Source: Yinghuangia elevatio
Lineage (GTDB): Bacteria > Actinomycetota > Actinomycetes > Streptomycetales > Streptomycetaceae
Assembly: GCF_040649515.1 (NCBI RefSeq)
Contig: NZ_JBEZFP010000035.1
Location: 7,010-71,009, forward strand
Direction of reading: 5' to 3'
Length of the DNA stretch: 64,000 nt
The notes below the pieces were generated by a model that did not search any database, was not told the DNA's origin, and worked only from the letters and a program-made list of their open reading frames with translations. The position numbers and the translations under genes were made by a program. Of the stretch, positions 17,638 through 26,648 are shown piece after piece (position 1 is the first letter of the stretch; each line of letters begins with the position of its first letter).

Positions 17638-18432
17638 TTACGGCGCCGACGCCTCGTCCATGTCGCCGGTCGACGCGATCACGGAGAACGTCGCGCCGTG
17701 CGGGTCACCGCAGGTGGCGTGGCGTCCGTACGGCGAGTCCTGCGGCTCGCTCAGCACCGCGCCGCCCGCGCGGCGCACCTTGGCCACCGCGTCGTCGGCG
17801 TCCTCGACGCAGAACGTCACGGCCCAGTGCGCGTGCACCTCGTCGGGCCAGTTCTCGTCCATGCCCATGACGCCGCCGATGGGCCGCCCGTCCACCAGGA
17901 TCGCGTGGTAGTCGAAGCCGTCCGCGCTCATGTCCTCGTAGTCATAGCCGAACGCGGTGGCATAGAACTGCCGCGCGGCCTTGCTGTCGCGCGTCATCAG
18001 CTCGTTCCACACGATGCCGCCCGGCTCGTTCACGAGTTCGGCGCCGATGTGGGTGCCGGCCTGCCACAGTCCGACCACCGCGCCCGTCGGGTCGGCGAGC
18101 AGGGCCATGCGCCCCAGGTCGAGGACGTCCATCACCGGGAACACCTCGGTCGCGCCCGCCGCCTTCATCGCCAGGACCGCCGCGTCCGCGTCGCCGACCG
18201 CCAGGTAGGTCGTCCAGGCGATCGGCATGTCGGGTTCGGGAAGCTTCATCATCCCGGCGACGCGCTTGCCGCGGACGGTGCAGTTTGTGTAGAAGCCGAG
18301 CTCCTCGGGGCCGATCTCGCCCTCCCAGCCCAGCACCGTGCCGTAGAAGTCCAGCGATGCCCGGAGGTCCGGCGAGCCCATGTCGACCCAACACGGGACG
18401 CCCTGCTTGTACGGGCCAGTCACTTCGCTCAT
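17638..18432 (-). CDS. Two-domain VOC family protein
   Basis: A 264-aa tandem glyoxalase-fold protein. Module 1 begins PCWVDMGSPDLRASLDFYG and ends LLADPTGAVVGLWQ. Module 2 begins VWNELMTRDSKAARQFYATAFG and ends CGDPHGATFSVI. This arrangement matches the streptomycete hydroxylase/glyoxalase-like proteins often found near antibiotic or regulatory genes; no substrate is known. The ATG at 18432 is chosen because GGAGG sits 5 nt before it; a GTG 12 nt further upstream lacks a site. It is transcribed divergently from the rhodanese. Confidence 0.85.
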   Translation of the reverse strand: MSEVTGPYKQGVPCWVDMGSPDLRASLDFYGTVLGWEGEIGPEELGFYTNCTVRGKRVAGMMKLPEPDMPIAWTTYLAVGDADAAVLAMKAAGATEVFPVMDVLDLGRMALLADPTGAVVGLWQAGTHIGAELVNEPGGIVWNELMTRDSKAARQFYATAFGYDYEDMSADGFDYHAILVDGRPIGGVMGMDENWPDEVHAHWAVTFCVEDADDAVAKVRRAGGAVLSEPQDSPYGRHATCGDPHGATFSVIASTGDMDEASAP

Positions 18433-18625
18433 CACTGCCTCCACAGCACAGCTGTCCGGTCAAATCCGGGAATTACCGAAAGTCGGGAGAAATAGCGAGC
18501 TATCGGTTCGATGCTGGCACGGCGGGCAGGCGGTGTCGCGGGGAACGCGCGAAGCGCCAGGGGTGAACGCCGACACAGCGCGGGGCGGCGCACGCCGGAC
18601 CCTCCGGCACGGCAGGATGCGGTGG

Positions 18626-19465
18626 GTGAACCCAGTCATCGACACCACAGAACTCGCCGCCGCGCTGCGCTCCGCCGAGCCGCCGGTCCTGCTCGACGTG
18701 CGCTACCGCCTCGGCGGCCCGCACGGCCTCCCGGCGTACCGCGCCGGACACCTGCCCGGCGCGCACTTCGCCGACATGGACGCCGAACTGTCCGCGAAGC
18801 CGGGCGGCGACGAGCGCGGGCGCCACCCGCTGCCGGACCCGGAGGACTTCGCGGCGGCGATGCGCCGCGCGGGGGTCTCGGCGGACCGCGACGTCGTCGC
18901 GTACGACGCCGCGGACGGCATCGCCGCCTCGCGGGCGTGGTGGCTGCTGCGCTACTTCGGCCACGAGCGCGTGCGCGTGCTGGACGGGGGCTACGCCGCG
19001 TGGGTCGCGGCGGGGCACCCGGTCGACGCGAGTGACCCGGAGCCGGGGGCGGGCGACTTCACCCCGGTGCCGGGCGGGATGCCGCTGCTGGACGCCGACG
19101 AGGCCGCGCAACTCGCACGCGACGGCGTGCTGATCGACGTACGCGCGGCCGAACGGTTCCGGGGCGAGACCGAGCCGGTCGACCCGGTCGCCGGCCACAT
19201 CCCCGGTGCGGTCAACATGCCCGAGACGTCGGTGGCTGGTCCGGGCGGCCTCCTGCTCGGCGCCGACGTGCTGCGCGAACGGTACGAGGCGCTCGGCGCG
19301 TTCCCGGGCGCCCGCGTCGGCGCGTACTGCGGCTCGGGGGTGACCGCCGCGCATGCGGTCCTGGTGCTGGAGCGCTCGGGCATCGAGGCGGCGTTGTACG
19401 CGCCTTCGTGGAGCGGCTGGATCGCCGACCCGCGCCGCCCGGTGGCGGTGGACCCGGCAGGGTGA
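18626..19465 (+). CDS. Thiosulfate/3-mercaptopyruvate sulfurtransferase (double rhodanese)
   Basis: A 279-aa two-domain rhodanese. The N-terminal domain has the CH2A-like motif LLDVRYRLGGPHG and AGHLPGAHFADMD, with no catalytic cysteine. The C-terminal domain has LIDVRAAERFRGE, AGHIPGAVNMP and the active-site loop YCGSGVTA with the persulfide-forming cysteine. The CGSGVTA loop is typical of mercaptopyruvate sulfurtransferases. It is predicted cytosolic. The GTG start follows CAGGAT by 7 nt, a leaderless arrangement; ATG at 18617 in the same frame is an alternative. Confidence 0.88.
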   Translation: MNPVIDTTELAAALRSAEPPVLLDVRYRLGGPHGLPAYRAGHLPGAHFADMDAELSAKPGGDERGRHPLPDPEDFAAAMRRAGVSADRDVVAYDAADGIAASRAWWLLRYFGHERVRVLDGGYAAWVAAGHPVDASDPEPGAGDFTPVPGGMPLLDADEAAQLARDGVLIDVRAAERFRGETEPVDPVAGHIPGAVNMPETSVAGPGGLLLGADVLRERYEALGAFPGARVGAYCGSGVTAAHAVLVLERSGIEAALYAPSWSGWIADPRRPVAVDPAG

Positions 19466-19535
19466 GGCGTAGGCGGCGTACCGGCCGGTGACCCGGCGGT
19501 CGGGGCGGTGGCGTACCGCGGCGGCTGACGGGGTG

Positions 19536-19823
19536 TCAGATGGCCGTCCAGTGCGTCGCCTCGCGCCGCCCGGACGCCGTGTAGGCGACGAAGCCGATCA
19601 GCCCGGAGGGCAGGTCCGTCATCGTGAAGCGTCCGAAGCCGTCGGTCAGCACGGTGCGGACCCCTTCCGCGTGCCGGACCTCCAGGCAGACGCGGCGCGG
19701 CACGGTGAGCTGGCCGAGGATGCGGCGGCGCGGGCCGAGCGGGTACACCTCGACCACCACGGTGAGGGTCGGCGCGTCGAAGGTCAGGACGTGCGGCGCG
19801 TCGCCGACCGCCCAGCGGCTCAT
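19536..19823 (-). CDS. Carboxypeptidase-regulatory-like C-terminal fragment or coupled small protein
   Basis: A 95-aa beta-rich frame. It contains VLTFDAPTLTVVVEVYPLG and ends with the turn TDGFGRFTMTDLPSG, a CarboxypepD_reg-like pattern. I recognise this as the C-terminal half of a small streptomycete protein usually encoded as one frame beside sigma-factor genes. Here it starts at an ATG that overlaps, by ATGA, the stop of a 55-aa frame carrying what looks like the N-terminal half. It is either a frameshifted gene or a translationally coupled pair. Confidence 0.5.
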   Translation of the reverse strand: MSRWAVGDAPHVLTFDAPTLTVVVEVYPLGPRRRILGQLTVPRRVCLEVRHAEGVRTVLTDGFGRFTMTDLPSGLIGFVAYTASGRREATHWTAI

Positions 19824-19987
19824 GGCGAGCGGCGGCGCGGCGGCGTGGTGGTGGTGAGAGGGCGGCTGGTCGTGGCGCGCAGGAAGTCGGCGAGCCAGGG
19901 GTCGACGGCGCCGAACAGCAGCCGGACCTCGGCGAGCAGTGCCCGCTCGTCCTGATGCGTGACCCGGTCCGACGTGCCAACGCTCAT
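19820..19987 (-). CDS. 55-aa N-terminal frame of the split gene
   Basis: It starts at ATG 19987, with a GGTGGGAAA stretch just upstream. It encodes an amphipathic helix (ERALLAEVRLLFGAVDPWLADFL), then Thr/Pro/Arg-rich residues to a TGA within CCATGAGC. The helix resembles the start of the one-frame homologues I recall, in which it is followed directly by the beta domain now found in the next frame. Confidence 0.4.
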   Translation of the reverse strand: MSVGTSDRVTHQDERALLAEVRLLFGAVDPWLADFLRATTSRPLTTTTPPRRRSP

Positions 19988-20117
19988 TTCCCACCGCCCC
20001 CCGTAGACAGGTACTGCGGAGCAACACTGAGCATCCTTGCGGACACACTAGGGCTCTGGGGCACAAATGAGGAAGTGATCAGCGAACTCCGCCGGTTGGG
20101 TGACCCGGACGCCCGGG

Positions 20118-21149
20118 TCACTCCCGCTTCTTGCGGCGGCTGCCGAAAACGATCTCGTCCCAGCTCGGCACGGTCGCGCGCCGGCCGGGGCGGACCCCGT
20201 CGGCCTCGGCCTGCCGGTCGGTCGCCCCGATGAGGCGGTCGCGGTGCGGGCCCACGACGCGCGGCACCAGGACGTTCTCGTACGCCGATCCGGCCGACGG
20301 CGGCGCGCCGCCGCCCGCGGCCGCTGCGGCCGGGGCTTCGGGCTCCTCCTCGTCCGGCACGGGGGCGGGCACCGGGCGCGTACGCTCGGCGCCGATCGCG
20401 GGCACGTCGATGCGCATCGGCTCGCGCACGGTGTCGCGCATGGCCTCGCGCTGCGGGCCGGACGGCTCGCGGCCGAGGCCGGGGACCGCGTCGAGGAGGC
20501 TGGTGATGGCGTCGTCGCCGGTGTTGCGCGGCAGCGACGCGAGGCGCGGGCGGAACGGGAACGGCGTCTCGGCGCCCGCGGTCTGCTCGCCGACCAGCGA
20601 ACGCGCCTCGTCGTCGTTGGTGGTGACGTGGCGGCGGGGCGGGTCGAAGCTCCAACTCGCCGAGTGCATCTCGCCGTCGGCGCGGTAGAGGAGGAGGATC
20701 TCCCAGCTGCCGTCGTCGCGCCGCCACGAGTCCCACTGGATGGAGTCGGCCTCGGCGCCGCGCAGGTGCAGGCGCTCGGTGACGATCTCGCCGAGCAGCG
20801 GTCCGGCGGACTCGCCCTGGCGGCGGATCGGCGTCTTGCGGGCGCGCTCGGCCATGAACGCGCGCTCGGCGAGGACGGGGCCCTCGAACCGGCGCACGCG
20901 GTCGACGGGGATGCCGGCGAGCTGCGCGACCTCTTCGGCCGTCGCGCCCGCCCTTATGCGTGCCTGGATGTCACGGGGGCGGAGCTGGCTCTCGACCTCG
21001 ATCTCGATCTGTCCGAGCCGTGCGCGGTCGCCGCGGACGGCGGCGCGCAGCCGCTCGTCGATGGCAAGGCTGAACTCGGTACCGTCGGCAGCCTTCAGCA
21101 CCAGCCGTGTGCCGTCGTTGCTGACGGCCACGACACGCAGTTCGGGCAT
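20118..21149 (-). CDS. sepH: Septation protein SepH (DUF3071)
   Basis: A 343-aa cell-division protein. The N-terminal about 170 residues are the DUF3071 domain, opening MPELRVVAVSNDGTRLVLK and containing a helix-turn-helix-like stretch (GATAEEVAQLAGIPVDRVRRFEGP). A long Pro/Ala/Glu-rich linker follows, and the conserved basic tail is VPSWDEIVFGSRRKK. In Streptomyces SepH binds FtsZ directly and promotes FtsZ ring assembly for vegetative and sporulation septa. GGGAGG lies 7 nt before the ATG. The gene is monocistronic on the minus strand with a 578-bp upstream gap. Confidence 0.93.
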   Translation of the reverse strand: MPELRVVAVSNDGTRLVLKAADGTEFSLAIDERLRAAVRGDRARLGQIEIEVESQLRPRDIQARIRAGATAEEVAQLAGIPVDRVRRFEGPVLAERAFMAERARKTPIRRQGESAGPLLGEIVTERLHLRGAEADSIQWDSWRRDDGSWEILLLYRADGEMHSASWSFDPPRRHVTTNDDEARSLVGEQTAGAETPFPFRPRLASLPRNTGDDAITSLLDAVPGLGREPSGPQREAMRDTVREPMRIDVPAIGAERTRPVPAPVPDEEEPEAPAAAAAGGGAPPSAGSAYENVLVPRVVGPHRDRLIGATDRQAEADGVRPGRRATVPSWDEIVFGSRRKKRE

Positions 21150-21727
21150 GGGGACCTCCCGGGTGGTGCCTGCCGACGTCACCTGCGTCGTTGCTCCCGT
21201 TACGAGTGTGACTTGCCCAGTGGCGGCGTGCCACAACCTGACCGATTTGTCCTGGCGTGTCGGATTTTCGTACCCGTCACACCGGTATGTCGTGGTTGCT
21301 CCTTGGGTGGAGATTCCGGAGAAATCAGCCGCAGGAGTGCAGTGTCTGATTTGCGGGCCTCCGATCACATTGCGATCGGTCGCTTCCCCCCTCCACGCAG
21401 GTCGTTCCGGAACCTGGCGTGAACAGTACTCCATTCGGGGGCGGGGCCGGGCCGCACCGCGCCGTAACGACGCGTCCACATCCGGGCGAAAAATTTCGGC
21501 CGTCTCCGGTGAGGTTCCTCACAAGATCCCCGCAGACGGAACGGCCGTGGGGTTCCCGGGGGTCCGAGAGGGAGGAAGTGTCCGTACTAGTCCATTGGAG
21601 TCCCTCTCGTTACGTCTGATCATCTCTCATCCCTACTCGTCCGATCTGATGAGCCATCAGTTCGCCCGCCCGCACCGGAATCCCGTGGTCCGGCGGCGGC
21701 TCCGACCGACCGTGAGCAAGGAACGTG
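21150..21727. other. Divergent intergenic region upstream of sepH
   Basis: About 580 bp between the divergent starts of sepH and the membrane protein at 21728. It holds no plausible gene. An inverted repeat GAGAGGGA...TCCCTCTC, with about 35 nt between arms, lies near 21565-21610, followed by an AT-richer stretch that may be the promoter of the rightward gene. Confidence 0.4.
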
Positions 21728-22735
21728 ATGCAGGAAAGGCCCGACACCGAACGCCGTCGGATCGAACTCAGCGTTGTCCAGGTGGTGGGAAGCGCGCTTG
21801 CCGCCGTCTCCTCCGCGTTCCTGCTCTCCAAGCTCGGGGCCGCGGGGACGGTGATCGGCGCGGCGATAGCGAGCGTGGTCGCGACCGTCGGCAGCGCGGT
21901 GTACGTCCATGTGTTCCGCCGCACGAGCGAACAACTGCGCGACGTACGCGCGCAGATCGGCTCCGCGGTTCCGGGCGCGCCCGGTCCGTACGGCGGCCAC
22001 CGCGGCCATGGCGCAGCCGACACGGCCAGGACGGCCGGCGCGGACCCGGGAGCCTCCGGAGCGGGCGCGGACGACGCGACGCGCGTACTCCCGGTGTTCG
22101 AGCCGGTGTTCGACCAGGCGTTCGACCCCGGGCCGCGGGCGACCGCACCGCTCGGCCCGACGGGTGAACCCGCAGCCGTGCGCGAGCAGTCGCGGGCCCG
22201 GACGTGGTTGGTGCGCTCCGGGATCGCCGCCGTCGCGGTGTTCGCCATCGCGATGGCGTCCATCACGGTGGTCGAGCTCGGCATGGGCCGTTCGTTCGCC
22301 AGCCTGTTCGGCAACGGCGGCAGCAGTTCGACGATCGGCGACTTCACCGGCGGAGGCGGCGACAAGCCCACGCCGGAGAAGAAGGAGGGCCCCCAGGACA
22401 CGCCCGGCACCGAGGAGGGCACGACGCAGGACGGTCAGGAGGACAAGGGCGGCAGCGGAGGAAAGGACCCGTCGGGGACACCGGCCTCGCCGACCCCCGG
22501 CGCGTCCCAGGGCACCCCCTCCGATGGCACGACCGACAGCCCCGACCCGACCGGTGGCGCCAAGCCGCCCACGGGCTCGCCTGATCCGACCGGCGCGCCT
22601 TCGTCCGGAACGCCCCCGACCACCCCGTCCGCACCCCCGTCCGGCGGCGCGGCGAGCCCGCCCGCGGGGGACAAGCAGTCGGGCTCGGGGCAGCAGGCCG
22701 ACACGCAGCGCCAGGACGCCGGCTCCGCGTCCTGA
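21728..22735 (+). CDS. Membrane protein with long low-complexity C-terminal tail
   Basis: A 335-aa protein of unknown function. Two closely spaced hydrophobic segments fall near residues 18-58 (VVGSALAAVSSAFLLSKLG and VIGAAIASVVATVGSAVYVHV), giving a hairpin. A cytosolic stretch and a third span near 162-182 (SGIAAVAVFAIAMASITVVEL) follow. The last 140 residues are Gly/Pro/Ser/Thr/Asp-rich and probably extracytoplasmic and disordered. AAGGA is 5 nt before the ATG at 21728; a GTG 3 nt earlier is less well placed. It converges on the lactone oxidase gene. Confidence 0.7.
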   Translation: MQERPDTERRRIELSVVQVVGSALAAVSSAFLLSKLGAAGTVIGAAIASVVATVGSAVYVHVFRRTSEQLRDVRAQIGSAVPGAPGPYGGHRGHGAADTARTAGADPGASGAGADDATRVLPVFEPVFDQAFDPGPRATAPLGPTGEPAAVREQSRARTWLVRSGIAAVAVFAIAMASITVVELGMGRSFASLFGNGGSSSTIGDFTGGGGDKPTPEKKEGPQDTPGTEEGTTQDGQEDKGGSGGKDPSGTPASPTPGASQGTPSDGTTDSPDPTGGAKPPTGSPDPTGAPSSGTPPTTPSAPPSGGAASPPAGDKQSGSGQQADTQRQDAGSAS

Positions 22736-22760
22736 CCGCCGCGCCGCGGCCGACCGTCCG

Positions 22761-22775
22761 GCACCCGCCGGGTGC
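22761..22775. terminator. Short hairpin between convergent genes
   Basis: GCACCC-GCC-GGGTGC, a perfect 6-bp stem in the 42-bp gap between the low-complexity membrane protein and the lactone oxidase. Confidence 0.4.
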
Positions 22776-22777
22776 GG

Positions 22778-24172
22778 CTACTCGCCCAGCACCCGGCGCA
22801 GGTAGTCGTTGCCGAAGCGGCGGTCGGGGTCCACCCGGTCCCGCAGCGCGGCGAAGTCCTTGAAGTGCGGGTAGGCGTCCGCGAAGTACGCCGCGTCGCG
22901 CGTGTGCAGCTTGCCCCAGTGCGGGCGCCCCTGATGGGCCGTCATGATCTTCTCGACCGCCGAGAAGTAGCGCTCGTGCGGGGTGCCGCGGAACATGTGC
23001 ACGGCGATGTACGCGGTGTCGCGGCCGTTGGCGGTCGACAGCCACATGTCGTCGCCGGGCGCGATGCGTACCTCGACCGGGAAGGACACGTACTCGTCGC
23101 CCTTGTTGACGAGTTGGTGGACCTCGCGGAGGGCGGCGGTCAGCGCCTCGCGCGGCAGCGCGTACTCCATCTCCACGAAGCGCACCCGCCGCGGGCTGGT
23201 GAAGACCTTGTACGACGCGTCCGTGTACGTGCGCGCCGACAGGGCCTTGCTCGACACGCGCGCGATCGCGGGGATCGTCTTCGGGGCCGCCTTGCCCAGG
23301 CGGCACGCGAGCCCGAACACGCCGTTCGACAGGAGTTCGTCGTCGAGCAGGAACTTCGCGCGCGAGAGCGGCTTCGCGGGTCCCGAGCTGCGGTTGTTGC
23401 GCTTCACGTTGCAGCTGTCGGTGTGCGGGAACCAGTAGAACTCGAAGTGGTCGTTGTCCTCGCGCAGCTCGTCGAATCGCCCGAGCACCTCGTCGAACGG
23501 CATCGGCTCCTCGCGCGCCTCCAGGAGGAACGCGGGTTCGACGCCGAAGGTCATCGCCGTGACGACGCCGAGTGCGCCGAGGCCGACGCGGGCGCCCGCG
23601 AACAACTCGGCGTTCTCGTCGGGCGAGCAGTTCACGATCTCGCCGTCCGCGAGGACCATCTCCAGGGCCTGGACCTGGCCGGCCAGCGCGCCCGACGCGC
23701 GTCCGGTGCCGTGTGTCCCGGTAGCGGTGGCGCCCGCAAGGCTCTGCACCGCGATGTCGCCCATGTTGGTGAGGGCGAGGCCGTGTTCGGCCAGAAGGTC
23801 GTTGAGGCGTTCGAGCCGCAGCCCCGAGCCCACGGTCACCGTGCCGCCGGCCGCATCCACTTCACGGACCTCGGTGAGCCCGTCGGGGCGTACCAAAACC
23901 CCGTCCGTGACCGCGACGGATGTGAAGGAGTGGCCCGCCCCGACCGCCTTGACCCGCAGGCCGTCGGACGCCGCCCGCCGCACCAGCGCGGACACCTCCT
24001 CGGGGGACCGCGGCGTGGCCACGCGCCTGGGCTGGGCGGTCTGGTTCCCGGCCCAGTTCCTCCAGGGCATCGGGGTCAAGCTGCTCAACGGCTCCTCCAA
24101 AGGTGCGGAGGCGGGCCGTCGGCCCTGACGGGCTTCCTGCGCGCGGGCCTCCTGCGTGGGATGTCCGGACAT
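22778..24172 (-). CDS. FAD-linked sugar-1,4-lactone oxidase (D-arabinono-lactone oxidase family)
   Basis: A 464-aa VAO-type flavoprotein. The FAD-binding loop GAGHSFTS includes His81, the usual site of covalent 8-alpha flavin attachment. ATGTHGTG follows in the PP-loop, and the C-terminal ALO domain has EVRIAPGDDMWLS and HWGK (about 418-421). It oxidises aldono-1,4-lactones, passing electrons to oxygen or an unknown acceptor. A 34-residue N-terminal extension precedes the conserved WRNWAGN start, so ATG at residue 35 is an alternative start. It is transcribed divergently from the ferrochelatase, about 140 bp apart. Confidence 0.85.
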   Translation of the reverse strand: MSGHPTQEARAQEARQGRRPASAPLEEPLSSLTPMPWRNWAGNQTAQPRRVATPRSPEEVSALVRRAASDGLRVKAVGAGHSFTSVAVTDGVLVRPDGLTEVREVDAAGGTVTVGSGLRLERLNDLLAEHGLALTNMGDIAVQSLAGATATGTHGTGRASGALAGQVQALEMVLADGEIVNCSPDENAELFAGARVGLGALGVVTAMTFGVEPAFLLEAREEPMPFDEVLGRFDELREDNDHFEFYWFPHTDSCNVKRNNRSSGPAKPLSRAKFLLDDELLSNGVFGLACRLGKAAPKTIPAIARVSSKALSARTYTDASYKVFTSPRRVRFVEMEYALPREALTAALREVHQLVNKGDEYVSFPVEVRIAPGDDMWLSTANGRDTAYIAVHMFRGTPHERYFSAVEKIMTAHQGRPHWGKLHTRDAAYFADAYPHFKDFAALRDRVDPDRRFGNDYLRRVLGE

Positions 24173-24315
24173 TACCCGCCGGTCACCAGCCTCGGGAAGA
24201 CCCGTGGACCGCAGGGGGACTCCTTGCGGCCGTGGTTCGGCGCAGCAGGACGCGCGTCACACGCGCACGCCGCGACCGCACCGCGCCGAGGTCGCGCGGG
24301 TGGGAGGATCGGCAC

Positions 24316-25440
24316 ATGCACGACGCCGCGCCCGGCAACGACGCCGGACCCTTCGACGCCCTGCTCCTCCTGTCGTTCGGCGGCCCCGAGGGCCCCGACG
24401 AGGTCGTCCCGTTCCTGGAGAACGTCACGCGGGGGCGCGGCGTGCCGCCCGAACGCCTGGCCGAGGCCGGCGCGCACTACGCGCAGTTCGGCGGGGTGAG
24501 CCCGATCAACGCGCAGAACCGCGAGCTGATCGCGGCGATCGAGAAGGAGTTCGCGGCACGCGGACCCGCGCTGCCGGTCTACTGGGGGAACCGCAATTGG
24601 CGGCCCTACCTGACCGACACGCTGCGGCGGATGGCCGACGACGGGGTGCGGCATGCGGCGGTGCTGGTGACCAGCGCGTACGCCTCCTACTCGGGCTGCG
24701 GGCAGTACCACGAGAACCTGTTGGCCGCCCAGGCCGAACTGGGGGACGCGGCGCCGCGCCTCGACAAGTTGCGGCACTTCTTCAATCACCCCGGCTTCGT
24801 GGAGCCCCTGGTCGACCACGTGGTGGCCGCGCGCGCGAGCCTCCCCGAAGCGCTGCGGCCGGGGGCCCGCCTCGTGATGACGACGCACTCCATCCCGACC
24901 GCGACCGCCGAGACCTCGGGCCCGGACGGCAACGCGTACGTGCGCCAGCACCAGGAGACGGCCCGCCTGGTCGCCGCCGGGGTGAAGAAGGCGGTCAAGT
25001 TTCCGCACGTTCCATGGGACCTCGTGTTCCAGAGCCGCAGCGGGCCGCCGCAGGTGCCCTGGCTGGAGCCGGACGTCAACGACCACCTCGAACGCCTGCA
25101 CGCCGACGGGGTGCGCGCCGCGGTACTGGTGCCGATCGGCTTCCTGTCCGACCACATGGAGGTCGTCTACGACCTGGACGTGGAGGCGGCCGCGACCGCC
25201 GAGCGCCTCGGCATGCAGGTCGTCCGGGCCGCGACGACCGGCAGCGACCCGAGGTTCGCGGCGGCCGTACGCGATCTCGTGCTCGAACGCGCCGCCGTGC
25301 TGCGCGGCGACCACCCCGAGCGGTGCGCCCTGGGCACGATGGGCCCCTCGCACGATGTGTGCCCGCTCGGGTGCTGCCCGGACCCGCGGGGCAGGGGCGA
25401 GGGCCTGCGTGGCGCCGCACTGCACGGCACTCCCGCCTGA
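24316..25440 (+). CDS. hemH: Ferrochelatase (coproporphyrin III type)
   Basis: A 374-aa enzyme that inserts ferrous iron into a porphyrin. It has LLLSFGGPEGPDEV at the N-terminus, the SYSGCGQYHEN loop, TTHSIPTA with the catalytic His, FQSRSGPP and PIGFLSDHMEVVYDLD. Cysteines in ERCALG and DVCPLGCC near the C-terminus fit the [2Fe-2S] site of actinobacterial enzymes. In actinobacteria the substrate is coproporphyrin III, so the name cpfC also applies. GGGAGGA lies 8 nt before the ATG. It is followed after 105 nt by the IMPase, which has its own leaderless promoter. Confidence 0.95.
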   Translation: MHDAAPGNDAGPFDALLLLSFGGPEGPDEVVPFLENVTRGRGVPPERLAEAGAHYAQFGGVSPINAQNRELIAAIEKEFAARGPALPVYWGNRNWRPYLTDTLRRMADDGVRHAAVLVTSAYASYSGCGQYHENLLAAQAELGDAAPRLDKLRHFFNHPGFVEPLVDHVVAARASLPEALRPGARLVMTTHSIPTATAETSGPDGNAYVRQHQETARLVAAGVKKAVKFPHVPWDLVFQSRSGPPQVPWLEPDVNDHLERLHADGVRAAVLVPIGFLSDHMEVVYDLDVEAAATAERLGMQVVRAATTGSDPRFAAAVRDLVLERAAVLRGDHPERCALGTMGPSHDVCPLGCCPDPRGRGEGLRGAALHGTPA

Positions 25441-25533
25441 CCACCCCCGCCTGAGCCCCGGCCCCCACACCCTGGGCAGCCTCCGCGCGGCCGACCCCCG
25501 CGACGCGCCCGCGCGGACCGCGGGAGCGGCTGC

Positions 25534-25539
25534 CAGGAT
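25534..25539 (+). promoter_or_regulatory. -10 hexamer of a leaderless promoter
   Basis: CAGGAT ends 6 nt before GTG 25546, and no ribosome binding site is present. Confidence 0.45.
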
Positions 25540-25545
25540 GGCTCT

Positions 25546-26346
25546 GTGACCACGGCACCCCACGGCGACACCGCCGACCTGCTCGAACTGGCGCTCGGCG
25601 CCGCGCGGCTCGCGGGCGGCATGCTGCTCGCCGACCGTCCCGCCGACCTCGGTGTGGCGGCGACGAAGAGTAGCCCGACCGACGTCGTCACCGAAATGGA
25701 CACGGCGGCCGAGAAGCTGATCGTCGAGTACCTGCGCGCCCGGCGCCCGCACGACGGGTTCCTCGGCGAGGAGGGCGGCGGCGCGCGCGGCGAGAGCGGC
25801 ATCCGGTGGGTGATCGATCCGATCGACGGCACCGTCAACTACCTCTACGGACTGCCGGCCTGGTGCGTCTCGATCGCGGCGGAGGACGCGGACGGCGCGG
25901 TCGTCGGCGTGGTCGAAGTGCCGACCCAGCGCGAGACCTTCCACGCGGTGCGCGGCGCGGGGGCCTTCCGCGACGGGACCGCGATCCGCGCGAACGACGC
26001 GGTGCCGATGTCCCGTGCGCTGGTCGCCACGGGCTTCGGCTATACGGTCGAGCGCCGTACGCGGCAGGCCGGCGTCGTGCACGAGCTGCTGCCCCGGGTG
26101 CGCGACATCCGCCGGTACGGCTCGGCGGCGATCGACCTGTGCGCGACCGCGTGCGGCCGCGTCGACGCGTACTACGAGCGCGGGCTCAACCCCTGGGACG
26201 TCGCGGCGGGCGCGCTGATCGCCGCCGAAGCCGGCGCGCGCGTGGGGCTGCTGAGGCACGAGGACGACGGGTCGAACCTCGTGGTGACCGCGGCGCCCGC
26301 GTTGTACGCGGAGCTGGTCGAGGCACTGGACGCCCTCGGCGCCTGA
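25546..26346 (+). CDS. Inositol monophosphatase family protein
   Basis: A 266-aa lithium-sensitive phosphatase-family enzyme. The metal ligands are in GEEGGG (about 74-78), DPIDGTVNY (Asp91 and Asp94) and NPWDVAAG (near residue 220). It hydrolyses inositol phosphates or related sugar phosphates. In the mycobacterial block that this region resembles, the corresponding gene is suhB (Rv2701c). The GTG start is supported by the leaderless -10. The gene ends at a strong bidirectional terminator. Confidence 0.92.
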   Translation: MTTAPHGDTADLLELALGAARLAGGMLLADRPADLGVAATKSSPTDVVTEMDTAAEKLIVEYLRARRPHDGFLGEEGGGARGESGIRWVIDPIDGTVNYLYGLPAWCVSIAAEDADGAVVGVVEVPTQRETFHAVRGAGAFRDGTAIRANDAVPMSRALVATGFGYTVERRTRQAGVVHELLPRVRDIRRYGSAAIDLCATACGRVDAYYERGLNPWDVAAGALIAAEAGARVGLLRHEDDGSNLVVTAAPALYAELVEALDALGA

Positions 26347-26371
26347 CGCGCGTGGCCCGGACAAACAACAA

Positions 26372-26407
26372 CCCCCGGCCGACGCGCGATTCGCGTCCGG
26401 CCGGGGG
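26372..26407. terminator. Bidirectional terminator hairpin
   Basis: CCCCCGGCCGACGCG pairs with CGCGT-C-CGGCCGGGGG, with one bulged C, around the loop CGATT. It lies between the convergent IMPase and the 58-aa gene. Confidence 0.8.
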
Positions 26408-26471
26408 AGTGGTCACCCCGTTGATTCCTTCGCTTGTTCCAGGTGGGTCCGTCAAAGCCGAGACGGGTCCT

Positions 26472-26648
26472 TCAGGCTGACTCGGGCAGCACCTGCACGC
26501 CGTGGTCCGAGGCCATCCGTACCAGGTCCTGCAACTCTTCCTGCTGAACTTCGACCAGGAAGTCGTCGCCGGTGTCGGAGGCCAGCTTGAGGGCCTGCTC
26601 TGTCTCGCGTATCCGACGAAGGACGTCGGCAGTGAACTCGTCCATCAT
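26472..26648 (-). CDS. Small acidic helical protein
   Basis: A 58-aa protein (MMDEF start) of two predicted amphipathic helices: FTADVLRRIRETEQALKLA and LVEVQQEELQDLVRMASDHG. It is conserved next to the cutRS-hemH cluster in streptomycetes as far as I recall, with no known function. Two adjacent ATGs (26648 and 26645) are possible; the 45-residue upstream extension lacks coding character. Its start region faces cutR. Confidence 0.65.
   Translation of the reverse strand: MMDEFTADVLRRIRETEQALKLASDTGDDFLVEVQQEELQDLVRMASDHGVQVLPESA

Noticed and set aside
22772..24499. 575-aa plus-strand frame opposite the lactone oxidase
   Set aside because: Antisense shadow of a clear FAD oxidase; the composition is typical of reversed high-GC coding sequence.
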